Shown: positions 42,786 through 52,030 of the stretch, one piece after another
How positions within the stretch are numbered: the stretch's first letter is position 1
Layout: the number at the start of each line of letters is the position of its first letter
NCBI RefSeq assembly: GCF_000769405.2
Contig: NZ_CP053442.1
Location: 1 to 64,000, forward strand
DNA: 64,000 bases
From: Rhizobium brockwellii
GTDB taxonomy: Bacteria > Pseudomonadota > Alphaproteobacteria > Rhizobiales > Rhizobiaceae
Direction of reading: 5' to 3'
Translations under genes and position numbers: made by a program
Notes under the pieces: generated by a model
Database searches by the model: none
Told to the model about the DNA's origin: nothing
Seen by the model: the letters and a program-made list of their open reading frames with translations, nothing else

Positions 42786-44789
42786 ATGACTTCAGATCAA
42801 CCGATCCGCTGGGGCATCATCGGCCCCGGCACCATCGCCCGCACCTTTGCCGATGGCGTCGCTCATTCGCGCACCGGCAGACTGGTGGCGATCGCCACCC
42901 GCAATCCTGCAAAGCCGGGTCTTGCCGAAGGTTTCCCCGGCGCCCGCATCGTCGATGGTTACGAGGCGTTGCTCTCCGATAAGGAGATCGATGCGATCTA
43001 TATCGCCGTCCCGCACACCGGCCATGCCGAATGGGCGATCAAGGCGGCACGTGCCGGCAAGCACATCCTGGTGGAAAAGCCGATCGCGCTTTCGGCCTAC
43101 GATGCCGAGGCCGTTTACTACGAGGCGAAAAAAGCCGGCGTCTTCGCCGGAGAGGCCTTCATGTACCGCGTGCATCCGCAGACGGAGAAGCTGGTCGAAC
43201 TCGTCAAAAGCGGCGTCATCGGCACCGTTCGCATCATCCGCTCGAGCTTCGGCTTCAACATGGGCAGCTATAAGCCGGAACACCGGCTTTTCGCCAACGA
43301 CACCGCCGGTGGCGGCATTCTCGATGTCGGCGGTTATCCGGTCTCGATGGCCAGACTGATATCAGGCGCCGCGGAGGGCAAGGCCTTCCTCGAACCGGAG
43401 AAGGTCTCGGGCGTCGCCCACCTCGGAGAGAGCGGTGTCGATGAATGGGCATCGGCCGTCCTCAAGTTCCCGAACGAGATCATCGCCGAAGTCTCCTGCT
43501 CGATCATGGCGCAGCAGGACAATGTGCTGCGCATCATCGGCTCGGAAGGCCGGATCGAGGTCCAGGACTTCTGGTTCGCCTCCGGCCACAAGGGCGGCGT
43601 CGGCAAGATCGAGATCTTCAAGGGCGGCAGCCGCGAAACTGTCGAACTCAGGGAGGATCGCTGGCTCTATTCCTTCGAGGCGGACGCGGCCGGCGATGCC
43701 ATCCGCGCCGGCAAGACCGAATTCAGCTCTCCCGGCATGAGCTGGGCGGATTCGATCGGAAACCTGCGTGTGCTCGACCAGTGGCGTGCCTCTGTCGGCC
43801 TCGAATACGGCGTGGAGAAAGCCAGTAAACGCACGGCAAACATTGCCGGCGGCGCGATCGCGCGCGGCAATACCGTCCCGCAGCGTCAAATTCCCGGCAT
43901 TTCCAAGCCGGCTTCCGTCGTGACGCTCGGCTTCGAGTTCTTTCCGAACTTCGCCTCTGCCTCGTTGACGCTCGACGCCTTTTACGAAGCCGGCGGCAAT
44001 GCCTTCGACACGGCCTATGTCTACGGCGGCGGCAAGACGGAGGCGATCTTCGGCGACTGGCACACGAGCCGCAAGGTGGCTCGCGAGGAGATCGTGCTGA
44101 TCGGCAAGGGCGCCCATTCGCCGCTCTGCTATCCGGATATGATCGCAAAGCAGCTCGACCAGTCGCTTGCCCGGCTGAAGACCGATTATGTCGACATTTA
44201 TTTCATGCATCGCGACAATACCGACATACCCGTCGGCGAATTCGTCGATGCCATGGATGCCGAGGTCAAACGCGGCCGCATTCGCGGCATCTTCGGCGGC
44301 TCGAACTGGTCGCGGGCGCGCTTCGACGAGGCGATCGCCTATGCCGAAAAGTCAGGCAAGACGGCGCCGGCCGCACTCTCCAACAACTTCTCGCTCGCCG
44401 AGATGCTCGACCCGATCTGGGCCGGCTGCGTTGCCGCTTCCGATGACGACTGGAAGAAATGGTTGAACGAGAAGCAGATCCCGAACTTCGCCTGGTCGAG
44501 CCAGGGCCGCGGCTTCTTCACCGACCGTGCCGGCCGCGACAAGCGCGATGATGAAGAGATCGTCCGGGTCTGGTACTCCGAACGCAATTTCGGACGCCGC
44601 GACCGCGCCATCGAACTCGCCAACAAGCTCGGCCGCAACCCGATCCACATCGCGCTCGCCTATGTGATCGCCCAGCCTTTCCCGGTCATCCCGCTGATCG
44701 GGCCGCGCACCGTCGCCGAGCTGGAAGACAGCCTCTCGGCACTCGACATCAAGCTGACGCCCGAGCAGGTGAAGTGGCTGGAAGGCTGA
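42786..44789 (+). CDS. Fused Gfo/Idh/MocA oxidoreductase and aldo-keto reductase
   Basis: One 667-residue protein joins two enzyme families. Residues about 1-345 are a Gfo/Idh/MocA oxidoreductase: nucleotide loop WGIIGPGTIARTF, EKP in ILVEKPIALSAYDAE, GGGILDVGGYPVSM. Residues about 375-667 are an aldo-keto reductase with the catalytic tetrad Asp/Tyr (FDTAYVYGG), Lys (VLIGKGAH), His (YFMHRDN), and the late ALAYVIAQPFPVIPLIGPRT. A 30-residue linker separates them. The fused arrangement suggests substrate or cofactor passing between two dehydrogenation steps on an imported sugar. It follows the importer genes in the same operon and ends at a strong terminator. Confidence 0.9.
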   Translation: MTSDQPIRWGIIGPGTIARTFADGVAHSRTGRLVAIATRNPAKPGLAEGFPGARIVDGYEALLSDKEIDAIYIAVPHTGHAEWAIKAARAGKHILVEKPIALSAYDAEAVYYEAKKAGVFAGEAFMYRVHPQTEKLVELVKSGVIGTVRIIRSSFGFNMGSYKPEHRLFANDTAGGGILDVGGYPVSMARLISGAAEGKAFLEPEKVSGVAHLGESGVDEWASAVLKFPNEIIAEVSCSIMAQQDNVLRIIGSEGRIEVQDFWFASGHKGGVGKIEIFKGGSRETVELREDRWLYSFEADAAGDAIRAGKTEFSSPGMSWADSIGNLRVLDQWRASVGLEYGVEKASKRTANIAGGAIARGNTVPQRQIPGISKPASVVTLGFEFFPNFASASLTLDAFYEAGGNAFDTAYVYGGGKTEAIFGDWHTSRKVAREEIVLIGKGAHSPLCYPDMIAKQLDQSLARLKTDYVDIYFMHRDNTDIPVGEFVDAMDAEVKRGRIRGIFGGSNWSRARFDEAIAYAEKSGKTAPAALSNNFSLAEMLDPIWAGCVAASDDDWKKWLNEKQIPNFAWSSQGRGFFTDRAGRDKRDDEEIVRVWYSERNFGRRDRAIELANKLGRNPIHIALAYVIAQPFPVIPLIGPRTVAELEDSLSALDIKLTPEQVKWLEG

Positions 44790-44796
44790 CGTAACA

Positions 44797-44832
44797 GCAA
44801 AGGGCGCGGTTTAAACCGCGCCCTTTGCTTTT
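44797..44832. terminator. Bidirectional intrinsic terminator
   Basis: A near-perfect palindrome: GCAAAGGGCGCGGTTT (44797-44812) followed by its complement (44813-44828), then TTTTC on the plus side. It ends the sugar operon and, read in the other direction, the cyd operon immediately downstream of cydX. Confidence 0.88.
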
Positions 44833-44955
44833 CTACTTGCGCGGCTCGGAAGCTTTCTTCCTGGCCGCATCGTCCATTAGCTCATACCACATGGCGTTGA
44901 GGACGGCGAAGGCTGCGGCCAGCGGCAGGCCGAGGATCCATGCAAAATACCACAT
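44833..44955 (-). CDS. cydX: Cytochrome bd oxidase small subunit CydX
   Basis: A 40-residue single-span membrane protein: MWYFAWILGLPLAAAFAVLN then AMWYELMDDAARKKASEPRK. The N-terminal MWYFAW, the central AxxNAMWxE and the polar tail are the CydX/YbgT signature. CydX stabilises the haem b595-containing cytochrome bd complex in the inner membrane. ATG 44955 follows GAGGGAG. It lies 99 bp beyond cydB with a palindromic repeat between, and just before the terminator. It is below common gene-finder limits and would be easily missed. Confidence 0.9.
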   Translation of the reverse strand: MWYFAWILGLPLAAAFAVLNAMWYELMDDAARKKASEPRK

Positions 44956-44970
44956 CGTTTGGTCTCCCTC

Positions 44971-45037
44971 AGAGCAATTCCAGGAAAAGTGCGAAGCGGT
45001 TTTCCGTCCGGAATTACTAAAAACAAAAGGTTAGAGC
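44971..45037. repeat. Short palindromic repeat, copy B
   Basis: AATTCCAGGAAAAGTGCGAA then GCGGTTTTCCGTCCGGAATT, ending ACAAAAGGTTAGAGC, matches copy A at 23345-23403 in order and spacing. It is followed by AGAGCG...CGCTCT (45033-45056). The cydB stop codon (CTA at 45055-45057 on the plus strand) lies at the edge of this structure. Confidence 0.6.
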
Positions 45038-45054
45038 GGTTCTCCTGAATCGCT

Positions 45055-46209
45055 CTAGTAAGCGTGGCTATTTTTATCGGTGATGGATTTCTCGTCGACC
45101 TTGCCCCACAGGACTTTGTAGACCCAGGCTGTGTAGGCAAAGATGATCGGCAGGAAAATGACCGTCACGACAAGCATGATGAACAGCGTCATTTGGCTGG
45201 AGGATGCATCCCAGACCGTCAGGCTCGATCGCGGATCGAGCGAGGAGGGCAGGATGAACGGGAACATCGAGAGGCCAACCGTCGAGATGATGCCGAAGAT
45301 CGCGAGTTTGCTGAAGAGCAGCGTCATGATCTCGCGCCTTGCCCGCATGGCAATGAAGGCCAAAACTGCGCCGACGAAGCCGAGGACGGGCGCAAGGATC
45401 ATCCACGAATGGGCACCGTAATTGGTGAGCCATGCACCCTTCTCCAGCACCACGGTTTTCAACAGCGGGTTTGAAGGGCCAATCGGGCTGATATCGCTGG
45501 TGATGCGATAGCCGCCGACGCCGATCCAGAGGAAGAGGCCGCCGAGCGCGAAGAGCACGATGACGGCAAGGGCGGCGATGCTGCCATAGCGTCTGGCTCG
45601 TTCGGCCACCGGACCACTCGCCTTCAGCACCAGCCAGGCCGCACCATGCATCGCCAGCATAGCGACCGAAAGCAGGCCGCAGAGCAGCGCATAGGGGTTG
45701 AGCAGGGCGAAGAACGAACCTTCATAAAAGATCCGCATATCGTCGGCGAAGCGGAAGGGCACGCCCTGCAGCACGTTGCCGACTGCGACGCCGAAGATCA
45801 GCGACGGCACGAAACCGCCGATGAAGAGCGCCCAGTCCCAGCCGCTGCGCCAGCGGGGGCTTTCCCGCTTCGAACGATATTTGAAGCCGACCGGGCGCAG
45901 GATGAGCGCGAAGAGGATCGCAAACATCGCCAGATAGAAGCCTGAGAAGGAGACCGCATAAAGCGGCGGCCAGGCAGCAAAGATGGCGCCGCCGCCGAGG
46001 ATCAGCCAGACCTGGTTGCCCTCCCATGTGGCGCCGATGGTGTTGATCGCCACGCGCCTTTCCGTATCGGTCCTGGCAACGAAAGGCAGAAGCGTGCCGA
46101 CGCCGAGATCGAAGCCGCCGGTCGTCGCAAAAGCGATCAGCAGGACGCCAAGCAGCAGCCACCAGATGAGACGCAGGGTTTCATAGTCGATGAGTTCGTG
46201 AAGGATCAT
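45055..46209 (-). CDS. cydB: Cytochrome bd ubiquinol oxidase subunit II
   Basis: A 384-residue inner-membrane protein with eight or nine hydrophobic segments. Typical features: the N-terminal YETLRLIWWLLLGVLLIAFA, GFDLGVGTLLPFV and GTWEGNQVWLILGGGAIFAA, then LKTVVLEKGAW and the C-terminal ...FAYTAWVYKVLWGKVDE. CydB partners CydA in the oxidase. It begins 7 bp after cydA. Length is normal for E. coli-type CydB (379). Confidence 0.96.
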   Translation of the reverse strand: MILHELIDYETLRLIWWLLLGVLLIAFATTGGFDLGVGTLLPFVARTDTERRVAINTIGATWEGNQVWLILGGGAIFAAWPPLYAVSFSGFYLAMFAILFALILRPVGFKYRSKRESPRWRSGWDWALFIGGFVPSLIFGVAVGNVLQGVPFRFADDMRIFYEGSFFALLNPYALLCGLLSVAMLAMHGAAWLVLKASGPVAERARRYGSIAALAVIVLFALGGLFLWIGVGGYRITSDISPIGPSNPLLKTVVLEKGAWLTNYGAHSWMILAPVLGFVGAVLAFIAMRARREIMTLLFSKLAIFGIISTVGLSMFPFILPSSLDPRSSLTVWDASSSQMTLFIMLVVTVIFLPIIFAYTAWVYKVLWGKVDEKSITDKNSHAY

Positions 46210-46215
46210 GGCAGG

Positions 46216-47796
46216 TCACTCCGCGGCCGGGACGAGGGTTTCGGAAATCAGAACAGCTTCCGGCTCGTCGTCCGGCTCAGGTCCTTGCTTGATCGCCTTG
46301 ATCATCAAGCCCATCTCGATCACGATCAGCGTCGTGTAGAGTGCCGCAAAACCGATGATGGTCAGAAGCACGGTGCCTGCGCCGAGGCTGGAGACGGCGG
46401 CGGCCGTCGGCAGCACACCTTCGATCACCCAGGGCTGGCGGCCGAACTCGGCGACGATCCAGCCGAATTCGATGGCGACCCAAGGCAGCGGAATGGCGAA
46501 CACGGCAACCCTTAAAAGAAGCGGGTATTTGTCGAGCTGGCGCCGCGCCGACAGCCAGAAGAAGGTGGCGGTCAGCAGGATGAAGAAAATACCGAGACCA
46601 ACCATGATGCGGAAGGACCAGAAGAGCGTCGGCACGTGGGGGATCGTATCACGCGCAGCCTGAACGATCTGCTCTTCGCTCGCCTGGCGCGGATCGTCGA
46701 CGTAGCGCTTCAGCAGAAGAGCGTAACCGAGGTCATGGCCGAGATCCTCGAAGGAGCTGCGCACTTCCTGCGCAACCTGGTCCTGTGCCGGTGCCGAACG
46801 GATCTGCAGCAGCGCGTCGTAAGCCTTGATGCCGTCCCGGATCCGGGCTTCGGCCTGCTGTTCGAGCTTGTCGATGCCGGGGATTTCGGTGGTCAGCGAA
46901 CGCGTGCCGATCAGACCCATGACCCAGGGAATGTGCACGGCAAAATGCGTTTCGCGAGCCTCCTGATCAGGGAAGCCGAAGGCGGTGAAGGCTGCCGGCG
47001 CCGGTTCCGTCTTCCACATGCCCTCGATCGCGGCGAGCTTCATCTTCTGGTTCTCGGTGGCGAGATAACCGCTCTCGTCGCCAAGCACGACGACCGAAAG
47101 CGCCGAAGCGAGGCCGAAGGAGGCGGCGACCGTCATCGAGCGCTTGGCAAGTTCGATATGCCGGCCCTTGATTATATACCAGGCAGAAACACCGAGCACG
47201 AAGATCGAGGCGCAGACATAGCCCGCCGACACAGTGTGGACGAATTTCGCCTGGGCAACGGGGTTGAAGACCACGTCGAAGAAGCTTGTGATCTCCATGC
47301 GCATGGTCTGCGGATTGAGCGCCGATCCCACCGGGTTCTGCATCCAGCCGTTGGCAATCAGGATCCAGAGAGCCGAGAAGTTCGAGCCAAGCGCCACCGC
47401 CCAGGTCGCGACCAGATGCCCCACTTTCGACAGCTTGTCCCAGCCGAAGAAGAACAGACCGACGAAGGTCGCCTCGAGGAAGAAGGCCATCAGGCCCTCG
47501 ATCGCTAGCGGCGCGCCGAAGATGTCGCCGACATAATAGCTGTAATAGCTCCAGTTCATGCCGAACTGGAATTCCATGACGATGCCGGTGGCGACGCCGA
47601 GCACGAAATTGATGCCGAACAGCGTGCCCCAGAATTTTGTCATCTGCCGCCAGATCTGGCGGCCGGTCATGACATAGACGGTTTCCATGATCGCCAAGAG
47701 CACGGACAGGCCGAGCGTCAAGGGCACGAACAGGAAGTGGTAAAGCGCCGTCAGCGCGAATTGGAAGCGCGATAACGCGACGATATCTAGTTCCAT
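46216..47796 (-). CDS. cydA: Cytochrome bd ubiquinol oxidase subunit I
   Basis: A 526-residue inner-membrane protein binding haems b558, b595 and d. The high-spin haem ligand is His20 in LTALYHFLFVPLTLG; a second His lies in KFVHTVSAGYVCAS (about 186), and the axial Met region in FWSFRIMVGLG. The ubiquinol (Q) loop begins around ENQKMKLAAIEGMWKTEPAP. Together with CydB it reduces oxygen at high affinity without pumping protons. The cydDC neighbours identify a true bd oxidase rather than a cyanide-insensitive variant without its exporter. Confidence 0.96.
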   Translation of the reverse strand: MELDIVALSRFQFALTALYHFLFVPLTLGLSVLLAIMETVYVMTGRQIWRQMTKFWGTLFGINFVLGVATGIVMEFQFGMNWSYYSYYVGDIFGAPLAIEGLMAFFLEATFVGLFFFGWDKLSKVGHLVATWAVALGSNFSALWILIANGWMQNPVGSALNPQTMRMEITSFFDVVFNPVAQAKFVHTVSAGYVCASIFVLGVSAWYIIKGRHIELAKRSMTVAASFGLASALSVVVLGDESGYLATENQKMKLAAIEGMWKTEPAPAAFTAFGFPDQEARETHFAVHIPWVMGLIGTRSLTTEIPGIDKLEQQAEARIRDGIKAYDALLQIRSAPAQDQVAQEVRSSFEDLGHDLGYALLLKRYVDDPRQASEEQIVQAARDTIPHVPTLFWSFRIMVGLGIFFILLTATFFWLSARRQLDKYPLLLRVAVFAIPLPWVAIEFGWIVAEFGRQPWVIEGVLPTAAAVSSLGAGTVLLTIIGFAALYTTLIVIEMGLMIKAIKQGPEPDDEPEAVLISETLVPAAE

Positions 47797-47872
47797 TGTT
47801 TTTCTCCCACGGTCCCACGGGGTACAAGGCGTTCCTCAGCGCCGATCGGCGCTCAGGGCATGCGGTCTCGCG

Positions 47873-49564
47873 CTAGTCCGGCCGAAGCCGGTGGAGTGCC
47901 TTTTCGAACGCCGCCTCTCCACGGCGCGAAACTTCTATGATGCGGCCGCCTTCGATGACGGCGATGCGGTCGGCAATCGCGGCCTCGCGGCGGATATGCG
48001 TGGCGATCACCAGCGAGCGGCCTGTCGCCATGGCCGACAGACGGCTGAGCACGTCGCGGGCGGTGACGCCGTCGAGGCCCTCGGTCGGCTCGTCGAGCAG
48101 CCAGAGCGGCGTGTCGCGCAGGAAGAGCCGGGCAAGCGCCAGCCGGCGCGACTGGCCGCCCGAAAGGCCGAGGCCGCCTTCGCCGAGCGGCGTATCGATC
48201 CCCCGCGGCATGGCCTCGACATCGGCAAGCAGGCCGGCAGCGGCGAGCACCTCGCGAAAACGAACCTCGCTCGCATCCGGGCTCGCAAGAAGCAGGTTGC
48301 CGCGCAGACTATCCTCGAAGAGTTCCGTCCGCTGCGTCAGCAGGGTTGCCCTTGCCGCGGCAACGCTTCCCGCCCTTGCCGGCAATTCGCCGGAAAGCAC
48401 CGCAAGCAGGCTCGATTTGCCGGCGCCGCTGCTGCCGATGACCGCCAGTCGTTCACCCTGCTGAAGCGCGAGCTCGATGCCCTGGAGCGCCGGCGCATTG
48501 GAATTTTCATGGAAGGCGGAAACCTGCGTCAGCGAGAAAGCATATCCCGGCAGCGCCGCCGCCAAGGGCTCTTGTGCTGCGACTGTGGCAAGCCGCGGTG
48601 CGATACGCCTTGCCGCAAGCAATGTCCTGCCGAGTTCCAGCGCGCCGCGGCGCAGTGCTGCGAACGGTTCGGTCGCGGCGAAAGCGACGAGCAGGCCGAG
48701 CGCGGCGACAGGGGCGGTGATCGCCTTCGTTTCCGCAAGTGCCGCGACGGCAAGCAGCGATGCCGTCAGTAGCAAGGGCGAAACGAGGCCGAAACCGAAT
48801 GTCAGGCCGGCCTCGACGCAGTTTAACCGGTCGTCGGCGCGGGCGGCGTAATGGTCGGCCGCAGCGATGGCCTCTCGCTGCGCGGCAAGCCGGCCGGCCA
48901 TCAACAGATCGGTCTGGCCGGCGACAAGATCGATCGTTCGTGACCGCAGCGCTTCGATGCCATCGGCGCGCCTGCGGGCATGCTTGCGTGCCGCCCAGCC
49001 GGCAATCACAGGCAGGCCGAGGCCGGCAGTGGCGAGAAAGAGGCCGAAACACAGGCCGAACAAGGGATGCATCAGCCCCAGCACGATGCTTGCCGCAAGT
49101 GCTGCGCCGATCGCGACTGCAGCCGGCACGAGGATACGGAGGTAGAGGGAATCGAGCGCATCGATATCGGCCGTCAGCCGGAAGAGCAGCTTTGCGGGGC
49201 GATGCAACAGGGCGCGAGCCGCACCCGGTTCGGCAAAGCCGCGAAACAGCCTTTCGCGCAGGGCGGCGAGCACACTGAGCGTTGCGTCATGGGTCGCAAG
49301 CCTTTCACCGTAGCGCGCGGCCGTACGGACAATGGCGAGCAGGCGAATACCGGCTGAGGGCGCAAAGACGTCGAAGGTGATGGCGGCAGCGGCCGAAAGG
49401 CCGGCGAGCGAGGTGGCGGTGATGAACCAGCCGGACAGGCCGAGCAGGGCGATGCCGGCCGTCACCGTCGCCGCCGAAAGTACTGCGCCGAGCAGCAGCG
49501 CACGCCGGCGCTCAGCAAGGAACAGGCGCAGGATCGGTTTGAGGTCTGCAGCAAAGCCGCTCAT
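47873..49564 (-). CDS. cydC: Thiol-reductant ABC exporter subunit CydC
   Basis: A 563-residue fused membrane/ATPase half-transporter. The N-terminal six-span region (LLGAVLSAATVTAGIALLGL onwards) precedes an ATPase with Walker A GSSGAGKSS (about 374-382), signature LSGGQSRRLALARLFL and Walker B PLWLLDEPTEGLD. CydDC exports glutathione and cysteine to keep the periplasm reducing, needed to assemble the bd oxidase. Its ATG overlaps the cydD stop by 4 bp. The gap before cydA is 76 bp. Confidence 0.93.
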   Translation of the reverse strand: MSGFAADLKPILRLFLAERRRALLLGAVLSAATVTAGIALLGLSGWFITATSLAGLSAAAAITFDVFAPSAGIRLLAIVRTAARYGERLATHDATLSVLAALRERLFRGFAEPGAARALLHRPAKLLFRLTADIDALDSLYLRILVPAAVAIGAALAASIVLGLMHPLFGLCFGLFLATAGLGLPVIAGWAARKHARRRADGIEALRSRTIDLVAGQTDLLMAGRLAAQREAIAAADHYAARADDRLNCVEAGLTFGFGLVSPLLLTASLLAVAALAETKAITAPVAALGLLVAFAATEPFAALRRGALELGRTLLAARRIAPRLATVAAQEPLAAALPGYAFSLTQVSAFHENSNAPALQGIELALQQGERLAVIGSSGAGKSSLLAVLSGELPARAGSVAAARATLLTQRTELFEDSLRGNLLLASPDASEVRFREVLAAAGLLADVEAMPRGIDTPLGEGGLGLSGGQSRRLALARLFLRDTPLWLLDEPTEGLDGVTARDVLSRLSAMATGRSLVIATHIRREAAIADRIAVIEGGRIIEVSRRGEAAFEKALHRLRPD

Positions 49565-51321
49565 TCCGCGGCCTCCCGGATGATGACGTCGGGATCCCGG
49601 ATGGCGATATCGACATCCACCCGCACGGTGCGGTGCATGCGGGCGGCAAGCAGCGGATCGTGGGTCGCGACGATCAAGGTGCGACCTCTGGAGAGCGCAA
49701 TCAGGCTTTCGGTGATCTCGGCGGCGGTCGCAGCGTCGAGATGCGCGGTCGGCTCGTCGGCCAGGATGATACTGAGATGCGGATTGCAGGCGGCGCGCGC
49801 GATCGCCAGCCGCAGTGCCTCGCCGCCGGAAAGTCCAATCCCGCCTTCGCCAAGCGGCCGGTTACCATAGGCAGCGGCGACCTTTTCGAGTTTCGCGGCA
49901 TCAAGCGCATCCGCCACATCGCCGCGTGAGATGCCGGGCCTGCCGAGCGCAATGTTGCCTGATATGGTGCCGGCGAAAATATGCGGCGTCTGGCCGATCC
50001 ACGCCATGTCGCCGCGCAAGGCGGCGGCGGTGTCATCCGCAAGCGCGATGCCGCCGATGACGATACGGCCGCCGGTGCAGGGTGCCAGGCCTGATATGAG
50101 CGAAAGCAGCGTCGACTTGCCGGAACCGCTTGTGCCGAGAAGCGCCAGATGTTCGCCGGCTGCGATATCGAGGTTGAAACCGTCGAGGATCAGCGGCTCG
50201 GCAGCGCCGTAGCGGAAATCGAGATTCTCAAGTCGGATAGCCGGCGCTTCGACGACGGCAGATACCGCTGGTGCAACGTCGGCTGTTCCTTGGATGGACA
50301 GGCCGCCGGCAGCGAGTGAGTCGAGGGCTTTCAGCGCCGCTTCGCCGGCCGCCCGGTCATGCCAGACGGCCGAGAGTTCGCGCAGCGGTTCGAAGAAGGC
50401 CGGTGCAAGCAGCAGGATGAACAGTCCCTCGATCAGGTCGAGCCGGCCTACCCAAGTGCCGAAGCGAATTTCGCCGAGCAGGCTGAACCCGACATAGACG
50501 GCAATCATCGCCACGCCGAGTGCGGCGAAAAGTTCGAGCACCGCCGACGACAGAAAGGCGATCTTCAGCACCGCCATGGTGCGCGTACGCAGAGACTCCG
50601 CCTCCGACCGCAGGCGTAGCGCCGTTGCATCGACTGCGTCGAGCGCACGTATGGTCGCCAGTCCGCGCAGCCTATCAAGCAAGAAGCCATTGAGGCCGCC
50701 GGTCGCGACGAGCTGTTTTTCGCTGGCCGCCTGAGCACGCCAGCCGATCAGCGCCATGAAGATAGGGATCAGCGGCGCGGCAAACAGTAAAACCAGCGCG
50801 GCAATCCAGGAGATCGGAAGGATGAAGGCAAGGATGACGAGCGGCACAAGGCTCGCCTTCATGCGCGCCGGCTGAAAACGGGCGAGGTAGGGCACGATCA
50901 GTTCGGCCTGCTCGCCAATGACGCTCGCGGCTTTGCCCGACGCAGGCCGGCTGCGATCGATGGGCGACGACATGGAAAGTACCGCGGCGGCGATCTGCCG
51001 CTTGCGGCTGAGTTCGGCGCGTGCAGCGTGAAAAGCCAGGCGGCCGCCAGCCGCGTCGAGACAGCTTTTTGCAATTCCGAGAATGAGAATGCCGAGTGTG
51101 GGCCAGACGACGTCATGCAGTCCGCCGCCATCGGCGATGCGGCCGACCGAGATCGCCAGCAATGCAGCCTGCGGAATCCAGAAGGCGGCGGCCAGCGCCT
51201 GCAGCATCGCCGCCCTGCGCAGCCCGCTTTTTGCCGCATCACGGTCGGGCGACACGGCTTTGCCATCCAGCAGCGGCGGAGCTTCAGGTCTGTGTCTCGC
51301 GTCGAAGAACGCAGTGCCCAT
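49561..51321 (-). CDS. cydD: Thiol-reductant ABC exporter subunit CydD
   Basis: A 586-residue half-transporter: six membrane spans in the first 330 residues and an ATPase with Walker A GTSGSGKST (about 395-403), signature LSGGEALRLAIARAAC and Walker B IILADEPTAHLD. CydD pairs with CydC. It starts 4 bp after the GbsR-type regulator stop, so the regulator and oxidase genes form one transcription unit, gbsR-cydD-cydC-cydA-cydB-cydX. The start ATG 51321 gives MGTAFFDARHRPEAPP. Confidence 0.93.
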   Translation of the reverse strand: MGTAFFDARHRPEAPPLLDGKAVSPDRDAAKSGLRRAAMLQALAAAFWIPQAALLAISVGRIADGGGLHDVVWPTLGILILGIAKSCLDAAGGRLAFHAARAELSRKRQIAAAVLSMSSPIDRSRPASGKAASVIGEQAELIVPYLARFQPARMKASLVPLVILAFILPISWIAALVLLFAAPLIPIFMALIGWRAQAASEKQLVATGGLNGFLLDRLRGLATIRALDAVDATALRLRSEAESLRTRTMAVLKIAFLSSAVLELFAALGVAMIAVYVGFSLLGEIRFGTWVGRLDLIEGLFILLLAPAFFEPLRELSAVWHDRAAGEAALKALDSLAAGGLSIQGTADVAPAVSAVVEAPAIRLENLDFRYGAAEPLILDGFNLDIAAGEHLALLGTSGSGKSTLLSLISGLAPCTGGRIVIGGIALADDTAAALRGDMAWIGQTPHIFAGTISGNIALGRPGISRGDVADALDAAKLEKVAAAYGNRPLGEGGIGLSGGEALRLAIARAACNPHLSIILADEPTAHLDAATAAEITESLIALSRGRTLIVATHDPLLAARMHRTVRVDVDIAIRDPDVIIREAAE

Positions 51322-51325
51322 GGCG

Positions 51326-51904
51326 CTAACTCTTGTTCGCAGAATATGGCCGGCGGCTACGGCCGAGCGAAACGACTCGGTCCTTGGCCTCCAGAAGCTT
51401 GGTCACTTTCGCGCCAAGCGAGAGTAGCGTTGCGAGCCTTTCTGTTTCAAGTTGTTTTACATCTTCATACCAATGCGTCAGTTGCTCGATCAGCGTGTGC
51501 ATCTCGCTCATCCGTTGCTGCGCATGCCGCTCGGCGTCGCTGGCCGGCCGCTGCATCAGGATCTCACGCAGAACCGACAGCGTCGGATCGACTTCACGCT
51601 TCTTTCGCTCCTCGGCAAGCGTCCTCAATATCTGCCAGACATCATCAGGCGTGGTGAAGAAATCGCGGCGGTCGTCCGGCTTGTGTTTCAGGATGACAAG
51701 GTTCCAGGCCTGCAGTTCGCGCAGGCTCATCGAAACATTGGAGCGCGAGATCCCGAGCGACTCGGCGATCTCCTCCGCGCAGACGGGTGCGGGCGAAACG
51801 AAGAGCAGGGCATAGATCTGGCCGACGGTGCGGTTGATTCCCCAGCGCGATCCCATTTCGCCGAAATGGAGAACGAAGGACTGGACGAGAGGCGGAAGGT
51901 TCAT
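51326..51904 (-). CDS. GbsR/MarR-type transcriptional regulator of the cyd operon
   Basis: A 192-residue winged-helix regulator. GINRTVGQIYALLFVSPAPV and EEIAESLGISRSNVSMSLRE form the HTH, followed by RDFFTTPDDVWQILRTL and a long helical C-terminus, the GbsR-like arrangement. The frame is open to 52000, but ATG 51904 after GAACCTTCC-type leader starts at the family N-terminus MNLPPLVQSFVLHFGEMGSR. It is the first gene of the cyd operon. The 24-bp palindrome 21 bp upstream is a likely operator, suggesting autorepression. The signal it senses is unknown. Confidence 0.87.
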   Translation of the reverse strand: MNLPPLVQSFVLHFGEMGSRWGINRTVGQIYALLFVSPAPVCAEEIAESLGISRSNVSMSLRELQAWNLVILKHKPDDRRDFFTTPDDVWQILRTLAEERKKREVDPTLSVLREILMQRPASDAERHAQQRMSEMHTLIEQLTHWYEDVKQLETERLATLLSLGAKVTKLLEAKDRVVSLGRSRRPYSANKS

Positions 51905-51924
51905 GGTCGTTTCCGTTGCGTCTG

Positions 51925-51948
51925 TGATTTCAGAAATTTCTGAAATCA
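51925..51948. promoter_or_regulatory. Perfect 24-bp palindrome, candidate GbsR operator
   Basis: TGATTTCAGAAA (51925-51936) is followed directly by its exact complement (51937-51948). It lies 21 bp before the gbsR start and about 76-99 bp downstream of the FNR-type promoter's start, where bound protein would block elongation. A TATAGT element overlaps its upstream edge (minus strand), possibly a second promoter. Confidence 0.7.
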
Positions 51949-52030
51949 CTATATCGACTTTCGCGTCTCGCCGGCAATCGGCAAGGCAGCCCTGCGTCAA
52001 TTTGGATGTCCGTTCGTTGATCGTGGGCTA

